64,000 bases of DNA, taken from the NCBI RefSeq assembly GCF_026319305.1, contig NZ_JAPDMV010000003.1:1-64000 (forward strand), written 5' to 3'. A program made the translations under genes and the position numbers. Shown here one piece after another: positions 34,666 through 43,255 of the stretch. The stretch comes from Methylophaga sp. OBS4 (GTDB lineage: Bacteria > Pseudomonadota > Gammaproteobacteria > Nitrosococcales > Methylophagaceae). Within the stretch, counting starts at the first letter, position 1. Every line of letters begins with the position of its first letter. Under the pieces are notes generated by a model. The model was not told the DNA's origin. It made no database searches and saw nothing but the letters and a program-made list of their open reading frames with translations.

Positions 34666-36465
34666 TTAATGTCCTTCATAAAGCTTGTCTATATCTGCTG
34701 CATATTGTCTCAGGATTTGTTGGCGTTTGGCTTTCAACGTCGGTGTGGATAAGCCATTTTCAATCGTCCACGGATGCAGACAGATCGCCACCCGGATAAT
34801 TTGAGCATAGCTGGGAAAATCGTGCAGTAACAGTTGAATTCTGTCCAACAACAGTTGCTGGGCGGCCGGTTCGGTTTTGATCTGTTCCTGTTCGGCCAAG
34901 CCGGTCAGTTTGGACAGCTGTACCCAGGCTTCGTCGCTCAATACCAACAATGCGCTGAGGAAAGGACGATCATTACCGATGACCAGCGCCTGATCGATCA
35001 GCTTGTCAGCAGCAATGGCCGTTTCCATATCCACCGGCGACACTTTTTCACCGTTTGCCAAGACAATAATGTCTTTCAGCCGTCCGGTGATATGGATATA
35101 ACCTTTTTCATCCTGCTCGGCCAGATCACCGGTATGCAGCCAGCCGTGTTCATCAACAGCCTGTGCTGTTGCTTCCGGATCTTTCCAGTAACCCAGCATG
35201 ACACCGGGACTTTTGACTACCAGCTCATCTTCATCAGTGATGCGCAAGTCGATATCCTGCAGTGGCAAACCCACACTGCGCGGTAGATTTTTATCAGCCT
35301 GATTGACGCTGATAACCGGACTGGTTTCGGTCAGGCCATAACCTTGCAGGATCGGTAAACCCAGTGCAATAAATGTTCGTGATACATGTTCCGGTAGGGG
35401 CGCGCCGCCACAGATCGCAACCCGCAGACGGCCACCGACACGATTTTGTATTTTGCTTCCTACCAGCCTGTTTAAAATGGGGTGTAATAACAAGGCTGGA
35501 TGCCAGCGACGGCGTTGTTGCCTGTATTCAAAATAATGCCAGCCGATGGTAACCGCCCACTTAAATAACTGCCGTTCCAGTGGCGATTTAGTGAGCAGTT
35601 GTTCCTGCAGGCGGTTATAAATACGTTCATAAATACGCGGTACGCTGATTAATACCGAAGGTTTCCGATCTAATAAATCTTCCGCCAGTTGTGGAATAGA
35701 ACGGGCATAAGTAATGCCGGCACCGGCCATGATCGGCAGGTAATAACCGATACTGCGTTCCAATGTGTGGGAAAGCGGTAAAAAGGAAAGGAAACTGTCA
35801 TCCGGATAAATCGGTACATACTGTAGTCCGCGCCAGACATTCCATAAAATATTATGGTGGCTAAGCATAACGCCTTTGGGCGGACCGGTGGTCCCCGAGG
35901 TATAAACAATGGTGGCCAGTTCATCGGTATCGATGGTGTTGAGTGGTTCAAGTGCCTGTTCGGCCTGGTTCAGCCAGTCTGTCACAATATGCCCGTTGGC
36001 CAGAGGTTCGGGGGGCGGCGTTTCAGCCAGACTGATCACCCGCTTCAATTTGTGGATTACATCATGTTGCAATAACTCCGGTTGCTCAGACAGATCTTCC
36101 AGCAACAGCAGTTTGGCATCGGCATGCTGCAAAATATAGGCGGCACTGTCAGCACGATCATTGGGATAAAGCGGTACGGTAACCAGGCCCAGGCCGAGTG
36201 CAGCCAGATCGAAAAACATCCATTCTTTGCAGTTGCGCAGCATAATAGCCACCCGATCGCCGGGGTTGAGCTGTTCCGCAGCCAATGCACCGCGCCACTG
36301 CATCACCGCCGCATTTATTTGTTGCCAGCTTAATGACTGCCATTGCTGCTGCTGTTCATCATATTGGCAACAGCCCGTGCTATCAGGGCTGCGCCTGGCG
36401 CGCTCAACCAATAAACCGGGCAAGGTGCGGGCGATTTGAGGCGGGATAATATCGGTGCGTTTCAT
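34666..36465 (-). CDS. fadD: long-chain acyl-CoA synthetase (AMP-forming)
   Basis: It activates fatty acids to acyl-CoA through an acyl-adenylate. The start is placed at 36465, where GGAGG lies eight bases upstream and the ATG overlaps the fadJ-type stop (ATGA). The AMP-binding motif YTSGTTGPPKGVMLSH is near residue 190, with GYGLTETSPV and TGDL downstream and the C-terminal GRLKDIIVLANGEKVSP loop. The length of 599 residues fits the FAA/long-chain branch. It is the last gene of the coupled beta-oxidation operon. Confidence 0.88.
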   Translation of the reverse strand: MKRTDIIPPQIARTLPGLLVERARRSPDSTGCCQYDEQQQQWQSLSWQQINAAVMQWRGALAAEQLNPGDRVAIMLRNCKEWMFFDLAALGLGLVTVPLYPNDRADSAAYILQHADAKLLLLEDLSEQPELLQHDVIHKLKRVISLAETPPPEPLANGHIVTDWLNQAEQALEPLNTIDTDELATIVYTSGTTGPPKGVMLSHHNILWNVWRGLQYVPIYPDDSFLSFLPLSHTLERSIGYYLPIMAGAGITYARSIPQLAEDLLDRKPSVLISVPRIYERIYNRLQEQLLTKSPLERQLFKWAVTIGWHYFEYRQQRRRWHPALLLHPILNRLVGSKIQNRVGGRLRVAICGGAPLPEHVSRTFIALGLPILQGYGLTETSPVISVNQADKNLPRSVGLPLQDIDLRITDEDELVVKSPGVMLGYWKDPEATAQAVDEHGWLHTGDLAEQDEKGYIHITGRLKDIIVLANGEKVSPVDMETAIAADKLIDQALVIGNDRPFLSALLVLSDEAWVQLSKLTGLAEQEQIKTEPAAQQLLLDRIQLLLHDFPSYAQIIRVAICLHPWTIENGLSTPTLKAKRQQILRQYAADIDKLYEGH

Positions 36466-38519
36466 AGCAATTGCCTCCATCCTGATTGAGGTTTGAACTG
36501 GGCGCCGTAAAGCTGACTGAACTGATCGAGTTGTTTGACCACTGTGGCTGCACCTTGTTGTTCTACATAATGCATCGGCCCACCACGAAATGGAGCAAAA
36601 CCGGTGCCGAATACCATACCGGCGTCAAGCAAGTCGGCATCAGCAACAATGCCTTGCTCCAGGCAGGCCGCACATTCGTTCAGCAAACGCAGAATCAGTC
36701 TTTGACCGATATCCTTGCTGGAAATGTCGACCGCAGTGTCTGTGTCGCTATCAGTTTTTGCCGGTGGCTTGAGCTTGCCTTTGGCATCGTATTGATAAAA
36801 TCCCCGGCCGTTTTTTCGGCCCAGATGACCCTGGTCGACCAGATGGGACAGGTTATCCGGAATGCTGAGTTCCAGGGCCGGTGCCAGAATCTCAGCCACC
36901 GACAGGCAGATATCCAGCCCGACACTGTCAGCGAGTTCGATAGGCCCCATTGGCATGCCAAAATCTCTTGCGGCCTGGTCAATCCGGGTTGGCGGAATGC
37001 CATCATTTTCCATCTGCACCGCTTCCAGCAGATAAGGCATCAGGATGCGGTTAATCAAAAAGCCAGGCGCACTCTTAACCGGCAAAGGCAAACGATCGAT
37101 CTGATGTACAAAGGCGATGGCTTTTTCGGTCCACTGCGAAGCGGTTTCTGCTGCCGTCACTATTTCAACCAACTGCATTTTGGCAACCGGATTGAAAAAG
37201 TGCAGTCCGACCAGCCGCCCGGGATGAACCAGACAGGTCGACAAGGATTCCAGTGACAGACTGGAGGTATTAGTCGCCAGTATGGTATCTGCTGTCAATT
37301 TCGGTTCAATCGTCCGGTACAGGGTTTGTTTGGCTTCCAGGTTTTCAAAAATAGCCTCGATCACCACATCGGCCTTGGCAACCGCGTCGCCGCTGACATC
37401 GGGGCTTAACCTGTCCATGGCAGCCTGTACCAGATGGGGTGCCTTCAATTGTTTGCTGAACAGCTTATGCGCCCGCTTGACAGCCGGTGCAATACGCTCG
37501 CTGGATTGATCCTGCAATGTCACGTTCAAACCTTGCAAAGCGCACCAGGCCGCAATATCACCGCCCATCACCCCGGCGCCGATGACATGAACATGACGGG
37601 CCCGGTATGCTGATTGTTTACCGAAATCTTTCAGCCGTTTGCGTAAGAAAAACAGTCTGACCAGATTTTGTGCGGTTTCAGTCACAAGCAGCTTGGCCAC
37701 CGATAACGCTTCGGCATCAAAATACTGCTGCCGCTGCTCCGGCCTGTTTTGCCATAATTCAATTAACGCCAGTGGTGCCGGATAGTGCGCTGGATTGACC
37801 TGTTTTAACGTCTGTTTGCGCAGCATATTGGCGACGGTCTGCCGTAGCTTTTTGTGTGACAAAATAATCTGCCACCGGGGCGCTTTTCGTTTGGCGGGCG
37901 CGGTCAGGATCAGCTCGGAGGCAACACGCCGTAGATGCCTGGCCGGTGCGATTTGGTCAACGATATGCTGTTTTTGGGCACTGCGGGCAGAGAGCAAATG
38001 CCCGGTCAGCATCAGTTTCATGGCCGGCAGAACGCCAATTAATTCAATTAAACGCACACTGCCGCCATAACCGGGGTGGATACCGAGTTTGATTTCGGGC
38101 AGCCCGATCCGGCTATCGGCATCATCTTGCGCCACCCGGTAGTCACAGGCCAGAGCCAGCTCCAGGCCGCCGCCAAGACAGAAACCGTGAATCATCGCGA
38201 CAGTCGGGCAGGGCAGCTTCTCAATCCGGCTGAACAGCGCTTGCACATCGTGGATCACGGCATAGGTTTCATCCACCGAATGTTGCTGTTTAAAGGCATT
38301 GATATCAGCGCCGGCGATAAAGCCTTTTTCCTTGGCGGAATAAAATACCACGCCGCGCGGCGGTGTTGATTCCAACTGTTCGACTTCAGCCGTTAACGCA
38401 TCCAGCACTGTCGGCGTGAGCGTATTGGTTTGGCTACCGGGTGTATCCAGCGCCAGCCAGACAATGCCGTCTTTATCCTGCGTTCTTATCCAGATTGCCG
38501 TTTCTTTGACCTTAGTCAT
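36462..38519 (-). CDS. fadJ: multifunctional enoyl-CoA hydratase / 3-hydroxyacyl-CoA dehydrogenase
   Basis: This is the trifunctional alpha subunit of beta-oxidation. Residues 1 to about 190 form a crotonase domain with the oxyanion segments KGFIAGADI and GFCLGGGLELALACDYR, including a catalytic Glu in LPEIKLGIHPGYGG. From about 300 the NAD-binding domain shows VIGAGVMGGDIAAW, followed by the two dehydrogenase C-terminal domains (GFLINRILMPYLLEA). The start at 38519 overlaps the thiolase stop (ATGA). The length of 685 residues is between FadB and FadJ; I use fadJ because the gene order is thiolase then alpha subunit. Confidence 0.88.
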   Translation of the reverse strand: MTKVKETAIWIRTQDKDGIVWLALDTPGSQTNTLTPTVLDALTAEVEQLESTPPRGVVFYSAKEKGFIAGADINAFKQQHSVDETYAVIHDVQALFSRIEKLPCPTVAMIHGFCLGGGLELALACDYRVAQDDADSRIGLPEIKLGIHPGYGGSVRLIELIGVLPAMKLMLTGHLLSARSAQKQHIVDQIAPARHLRRVASELILTAPAKRKAPRWQIILSHKKLRQTVANMLRKQTLKQVNPAHYPAPLALIELWQNRPEQRQQYFDAEALSVAKLLVTETAQNLVRLFFLRKRLKDFGKQSAYRARHVHVIGAGVMGGDIAAWCALQGLNVTLQDQSSERIAPAVKRAHKLFSKQLKAPHLVQAAMDRLSPDVSGDAVAKADVVIEAIFENLEAKQTLYRTIEPKLTADTILATNTSSLSLESLSTCLVHPGRLVGLHFFNPVAKMQLVEIVTAAETASQWTEKAIAFVHQIDRLPLPVKSAPGFLINRILMPYLLEAVQMENDGIPPTRIDQAARDFGMPMGPIELADSVGLDICLSVAEILAPALELSIPDNLSHLVDQGHLGRKNGRGFYQYDAKGKLKPPAKTDSDTDTAVDISSKDIGQRLILRLLNECAACLEQGIVADADLLDAGMVFGTGFAPFRGGPMHYVEQQGAATVVKQLDQFSQLYGAQFKPQSGWRQLL

Positions 38520-39835
38520 AATGTTGCTCCTGTTCTGGAAATCAGCATCGCACCACCCTGACCACCACCGATACACAAAGTGGCGACGCCGGTCTGAGCA
38601 TCATGGCGTTTGAGTACCGATAAAAGATGCAAGACCAGGCGGGCACCGGAGGCGCCGACCGGATGACCGATGGCAATTGCGCCGCCATCCACATTTAAGC
38701 GCGCGGGCGGAACCGTGCCTGCTATCCCGTCGCAGCGAAGCTCAGTGCGACAAAACTGCTCGTCCTGCCAGGCGGCCAGACAAGCCAGCACCTGGGCTGC
38801 AAACGCTTCGTTGATTTCCCAAAAGTCGACATCATCAAAATGCAGTTGATGCCGTTGTAATAATGAAGGTACCGCATAGGCCGGCCCCAGCCCCATTTGT
38901 GCCGGATCAAGACCGGACCACTGGCAGTCAATGAGCTGACCCAAAACCGGTAACTGATAATGGTTGACTGCCGCTTCCGAGGCGAGCAGTAACCAGGCGG
39001 CACCATCGGTGACCTGGGCACTGTTGGCTGCCGAGATCAGGCCATGGCGTTCAAACGCCGGTTTTAATTTGGCCAGTTGGGCGAAATCACTGTCCGTGCG
39101 CAATCCGGTATCGGTATCAAAAATCTGACCGTCAGCAGTGATAACCGGCCCGATTTCGCTCAGATAATGCTGTTCATTAGCCCTTGCCAGTTTGTAATGA
39201 CTGGCCAAAGCAAAGGCGTCCATTTCGCTGCGCTGGATATTGAACCGGTGCGCCAGTATTTCAGCTGTCTGTCCCATCGATAAAGCGACGGTGGGGTCCT
39301 TGAGGCCTTTTAACAGGCCGATAACCGGCGCTAACATGGCCGGTCGCAAAGCGGTTAACAATTGCAGACGCTTGTGAATAGGGCGTTTCTTACGCCACTC
39401 GCCCAGCCAGTCGACCATCTCAGGTTTGAACAATAACGGCGCGTGACTCATCGCCTCACTGCCACCGGCTAATACCAGATCGCTGCGGCCGCTGCTGATA
39501 TCAAGCGCCGCACTATCCAATGCCTGCATACCGGAGGCGCAGTTACGTTGCACCGTCCAGGCCGGTACCGCTTTACCGCAACCCAGCCGTAACGACACGA
39601 TGCGGGCAATATTGACTTCACCGGGACCGGGCATCACACAACCGAGAATGACTTCATCCAGCTGTTCAGCAGCGAAAGGCTGGCGGTTTAACAGGGTGCG
39701 GCCGGCGGCCACAGCCAGGTCACTGCTGCTTAACGGGCCGGGTTTGCCGGTGTTTTTGAGAAAAGGGGTGCGACAGCCGTCGACGATATAAACCGGCCGA
39801 TCCGGATAGGCAAAATGAGGATATTCAGTATTCAT
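38516..39835 (-). CDS. fadI: acetyl-CoA acyltransferase (thiolase)
   Basis: It cleaves 3-ketoacyl-CoA to acetyl-CoA and a shortened acyl-CoA. The nucleophilic Cys is in VQRNCASGMQAL, the catalytic His in GGAIAIGHPVGASGAR and the second Cys in ATLCIGGGQG. At 439 residues it fits the longer FadI-type thiolases. It overlaps both neighbours by four bases, which supports a stoichiometric complex with the alpha subunit. Confidence 0.9.
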   Translation of the reverse strand: MNTEYPHFAYPDRPVYIVDGCRTPFLKNTGKPGPLSSSDLAVAAGRTLLNRQPFAAEQLDEVILGCVMPGPGEVNIARIVSLRLGCGKAVPAWTVQRNCASGMQALDSAALDISSGRSDLVLAGGSEAMSHAPLLFKPEMVDWLGEWRKKRPIHKRLQLLTALRPAMLAPVIGLLKGLKDPTVALSMGQTAEILAHRFNIQRSEMDAFALASHYKLARANEQHYLSEIGPVITADGQIFDTDTGLRTDSDFAQLAKLKPAFERHGLISAANSAQVTDGAAWLLLASEAAVNHYQLPVLGQLIDCQWSGLDPAQMGLGPAYAVPSLLQRHQLHFDDVDFWEINEAFAAQVLACLAAWQDEQFCRTELRCDGIAGTVPPARLNVDGGAIAIGHPVGASGARLVLHLLSVLKRHDAQTGVATLCIGGGQGGAMLISRTGATL

Positions 39836-42162
39836 AATACGGCTTCCTCCAGTTGCGCACTGAAATGATCAACCGCAATGGCCTGACTGCGTGCGCTGCG
39901 AGCAGATACAACCAACAGAAATTCATCATCGCTTATTACCCCTTTTTGCAAGGCTGATTCAGCTGACAACGTTGCTTTTCTGAGCATTTGTTCGATTGGT
40001 TCGGCTTCAACACAGAGCGCTAAAGTCAACTCCAGCTGCTGCACGACCTGGTCTTTGTCTGCCGGCAGGTAAATACCGGCGGTCAACCTGTCACGTACCG
40101 GCCCGGGTTGCAGGATTTGTTGCGCCAGACGATGAGTCAGTTTGTCGGAAGGCGGCCGGTAACGGGGGCCGAGCGGAAATACCAATCGTTTCAACAACCA
40201 GCCCAGAAAGCGGTTGGGCAGGTTGGCCAACAGATTGATCAACGCCTGTTGTGCCTGGAAAACAGCGTGTTCAACCGCCCATCGCGCCAGGTCAATATCA
40301 TCGGCTTCATTATTATGTTCATAATTTTGCAGGCTGCAGGAAGCCAGATAAAGCTGACTCAGTACATCACCCATGCGAGAGGAGAGTGATTCGCGGCGTT
40401 TAAGACTGCCGCCGAGTAAGGCCAGGCTGAAATCAGTGGTCACCGCCATGGCGGCACTGAGATGATTTATTTGCTGATATAAGGGGCGTAACGGTGATGG
40501 CGGTGCCCGGCTAAAGCGGCCTTTGCTCACACCCAGTAAAACACTGCGGCCGATATTGCGGATGGTATGAAGCAAATGACGGCTAAAGATTGCATTAAAC
40601 TGAGTGACCGCCTGTTTACCTGTTTCAGCTTCCAGCGCTGCCATTTCTTGCAGAATATAAGGGTGAGCTCTAATCGCACCCTGACCGAAAATAATCAGAT
40701 TGCGGGTCAGGATATTCGCGCCTTCAACAGTAATGCTGATCGGAATGGTCTGATAAATATTGGCCAAAACATTATGTGAGCCGAGGCAAATGCTTTTGCC
40801 GCCATGCACGTCCATCGCATCATTGACAATGCGGCGCATGGCTTCGGTCAACTGATATTTGGCGATGGCCGACAGCACGGCGGGCCGTTCACCGGCACTG
40901 ACCGCTTGTGCCGTAGTGCGGCGCACCGCATCGATCATATAGGTTTGTCCCGCCATGCGGCCCAAGACATCGGCAATGCCTTCAAAGTGGCCGATAGGCT
41001 GGTGGAACTGTTTTCTGATTTGCGCATAAGCACCGGTGATGCGGCAGGCCAGCTTGGCGGCACCGGCGCTTAAAGCCGGCAAGGAAATGGAGCGGCCGGC
41101 TGCCAGCGATTCCATCAGCATATGCCAGCCCTGACCGGCATAATCGACACCGCCGATGATCCAGTCCAGCGGAATAAACACGTCTTTACCCCAGTTAGGC
41201 CCATTCTGGAACGCGGTGCCCATCGGCCAGTGCCGCTGCCCGATACGGATCCCCGGCGTATCAGTCGGGATCAGTGCCAGCGTAATGCCGATATCGTCCC
41301 TGCCATCAAACGAGTCGCCGAGCAGATGGTCAGGATCGTAAAGATGAAAAGCCAGCCCCAGCAAGGTGGCCACCGGCCCCAGCGTGATATAACGTTTTTC
41401 CCAGTTGAGCAGGATGCCGGTTATTTCCTTGCCTTCGAATTCGCGCTTGCAGACAATGCCTTTATCGGGAATATTGCTGGCGTCGCTGCCGGCTTCCGGA
41501 CCGGTCAACGCAAAGCAGGGCACCTCTTCGCCGCGGGCCAGTCGGGGCAGATAATAGTCTTTTTGTTTTTGAGTGCCATAATGTAGTAGCAATTCCGCCG
41601 GTCCCAGGGAGTTGGGCACCATGACGGTGACCGACGCCGTTACACTGCGGCTGGCTACTTTCATAATGACTTGTGAATGCGCGAGCGGTGAAAAACCGAG
41701 ACCACCGTATTGTTTGGGAATAATCAATCCGAAAAACTGCTGCTGTTTGATGAAATCCCAGACCTGTGGCGGCAAGTCATGGTCTTGATGGTTGATTTGC
41801 CAGTCATTGAGCTGCTCACATAATTGCTCGACCGGTCCGGCCAGAAATGCCTGTTCTTCCCCCGTCAGTTCCTGTTTGTTTGCTGCGAGCAGCTTAGTCC
41901 AGTCAGGTTTGCCGCTGAACAACTCGCCGTCCCACCAGACGGTACCGGATTCAAGCGCTTCCCGTTCGGTTGCAGATAACGGCGGCATTGCCCGCCGAAA
42001 AACGGACACGATAGGTTCAATAATAAAAAATTTGCGCCACGACGATATCCAGATGATGGCCACTGCAGCGGCAAAGACGATCAATGTCGACAGATAATGG
42101 CCGGTTAGCAGTAACAATAGGGTAATGATGAATAATAAAGGCACTGTCCATAGGCGTTTCAT
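39832..42162 (-). CDS. fadE: acyl-CoA dehydrogenase FadE
   Basis: FadE carries out the first oxidation of beta-oxidation with FAD. The start at 42162 has AAGGAG upstream. Two hydrophobic helices within the first 45 residues anchor it to the membrane, as in E. coli FadE. The dehydrogenase domain has CFALTGPEAGSDASN and VHGGKSI signatures, and the long C-terminal DUF1974 region is present. The length is 776 residues. It lies one base downstream of the papain-like gene. Confidence 0.93.
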   Translation of the reverse strand: MKRLWTVPLLFIITLLLLLTGHYLSTLIVFAAAVAIIWISSWRKFFIIEPIVSVFRRAMPPLSATEREALESGTVWWDGELFSGKPDWTKLLAANKQELTGEEQAFLAGPVEQLCEQLNDWQINHQDHDLPPQVWDFIKQQQFFGLIIPKQYGGLGFSPLAHSQVIMKVASRSVTASVTVMVPNSLGPAELLLHYGTQKQKDYYLPRLARGEEVPCFALTGPEAGSDASNIPDKGIVCKREFEGKEITGILLNWEKRYITLGPVATLLGLAFHLYDPDHLLGDSFDGRDDIGITLALIPTDTPGIRIGQRHWPMGTAFQNGPNWGKDVFIPLDWIIGGVDYAGQGWHMLMESLAAGRSISLPALSAGAAKLACRITGAYAQIRKQFHQPIGHFEGIADVLGRMAGQTYMIDAVRRTTAQAVSAGERPAVLSAIAKYQLTEAMRRIVNDAMDVHGGKSICLGSHNVLANIYQTIPISITVEGANILTRNLIIFGQGAIRAHPYILQEMAALEAETGKQAVTQFNAIFSRHLLHTIRNIGRSVLLGVSKGRFSRAPPSPLRPLYQQINHLSAAMAVTTDFSLALLGGSLKRRESLSSRMGDVLSQLYLASCSLQNYEHNNEADDIDLARWAVEHAVFQAQQALINLLANLPNRFLGWLLKRLVFPLGPRYRPPSDKLTHRLAQQILQPGPVRDRLTAGIYLPADKDQVVQQLELTLALCVEAEPIEQMLRKATLSAESALQKGVISDDEFLLVVSARSARSQAIAVDHFSAQLEEAVL

Positions 42163-42163
42163 C

Positions 42164-43024
42164 TCATTCTCCTTTTTGGTGCGAGTCTTTATCCAGATCC
42201 TGGAAAGGAACCACACAATCTCCGGCATCATTACAGATCAATCCTTCCTGATCCCAGGGTAATGAACGGTAGGTGGCCAGTTCATCCAAACCGACAAAGG
42301 GATATTTAATAATGTCGAAATAAGGGGAATAATCGAAATCTTTCGGGGTAAACAGTTTGATATTGCGTTTGTAGAAACGTATCCCGTCCTCGGTGTGCGA
42401 GATAATCGGCAATACCGGATAATGCACCGACATAAAGGCCTCGGCCAGCATGGAGGAACAAATGGTTTGAGTGGGCTTGCCGGGCTTGAATTCGAACAGA
42501 CTGGAAAGCCAGCGGCGAGGGAGCAGCGAATAAGGCAATAAAAACCGGGCCAGATCAATCAAATGCCGGATATCGTATTGGTAGCCCAGTTTGTCCAAGG
42601 CATGTTTGATCACGGCATTGCGATCAGTCAAAGTCAGGCTGCGGGGACGGCACAAACGGATATGCGCTTGTCGATACTTGCTCAACGGGGTGACGATCGT
42701 GCCCTGTCCCAAGACGGCTTCAATAATCAGATTGGTATGGGGTGTCCGTGAATAGTTGACCAAGGCATGCGGGGCGATACCGGCGAGATTGAGTTGATAA
42801 TAATTGCCGATATAGAGTGCCGAGTGTGTCCAGGTGCTCTGGGTGAGCTTCTTGATGATGTTACTGGCGCGGCTGCGGCCTTCGATCAGCAACACATCGC
42901 CGGGACGGATCTCATCGCAGAGCCGTTCATAATTGGTTAAAGAAGGAACAGAGGGATCGACAGCTGGTTCCTTGTTCAACCAACTGGTCAGTCTTTGCGT
43001 CATCCATTTACCCATAGACAACAT
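42164..43024 (-). CDS. permuted papain-like (YiiX/YebB-type) protein in the beta-oxidation operon
   Basis: This 286-residue protein matches the circularly permuted NlpC/P60 layout: a strand with RPGDVLLIEGRSRASNIIKKLT, then the His in STWTHSALYIG, and the Cys in QTICSSMLAEAF. These give the His-Cys pair of YiiX/LRAT-like thiol enzymes. No signal peptide is evident. GGAGG precedes the ATG by five bases. It is the first gene of the fadE-fadI-fadJ-fadD operon, ending one base before fadE, so a lipid or acyl substrate is more plausible than peptidoglycan (inference). Confidence 0.75.
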   Translation of the reverse strand: MLSMGKWMTQRLTSWLNKEPAVDPSVPSLTNYERLCDEIRPGDVLLIEGRSRASNIIKKLTQSTWTHSALYIGNYYQLNLAGIAPHALVNYSRTPHTNLIIEAVLGQGTIVTPLSKYRQAHIRLCRPRSLTLTDRNAVIKHALDKLGYQYDIRHLIDLARFLLPYSLLPRRWLSSLFEFKPGKPTQTICSSMLAEAFMSVHYPVLPIISHTEDGIRFYKRNIKLFTPKDFDYSPYFDIIKYPFVGLDELATYRSLPWDQEGLICNDAGDCVVPFQDLDKDSHQKGE

Positions 43025-43049
43025 AGTCGCCTCCGAGAGTAACAGCCAT

Positions 43050-43089
43050 TATTGGTAATGACCGCTGAATTAATTATATGTTACCAATA
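43050..43089. promoter_or_regulatory. inverted repeat, candidate operator of the beta-oxidation operon
   Basis: TATTGGTAA (43050-43058) and TTACCAATA (43081-43089) are exact reverse complements separated by 22 bases, 25 bases upstream of the first gene of the operon. It does not match the E. coli FadR or Pseudomonas PsrA motifs as I know them. The role is a guess from position. Confidence 0.35.
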
Positions 43090-43255
43090 GCAGGCTTGGC
43101 GATGATTGGCGTGAAATCGTTGGCAAAACGGGCTGACAGACAGTATGGCGGATATAAATGCGCACTTTGTCACTGAACCGGCGGCATTTGGATGGTTTTG
43201 ATGGCCGCAGATTGATTGCGTTTTAGAGTGATAGAAACTAGGTTAAAAACTAATA

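Noticed and set aside
36486-37256. 256-codon frame antisense to the fadJ-type gene
   Set aside because: It mirrors a real gene, has no ribosome site and no family pattern.
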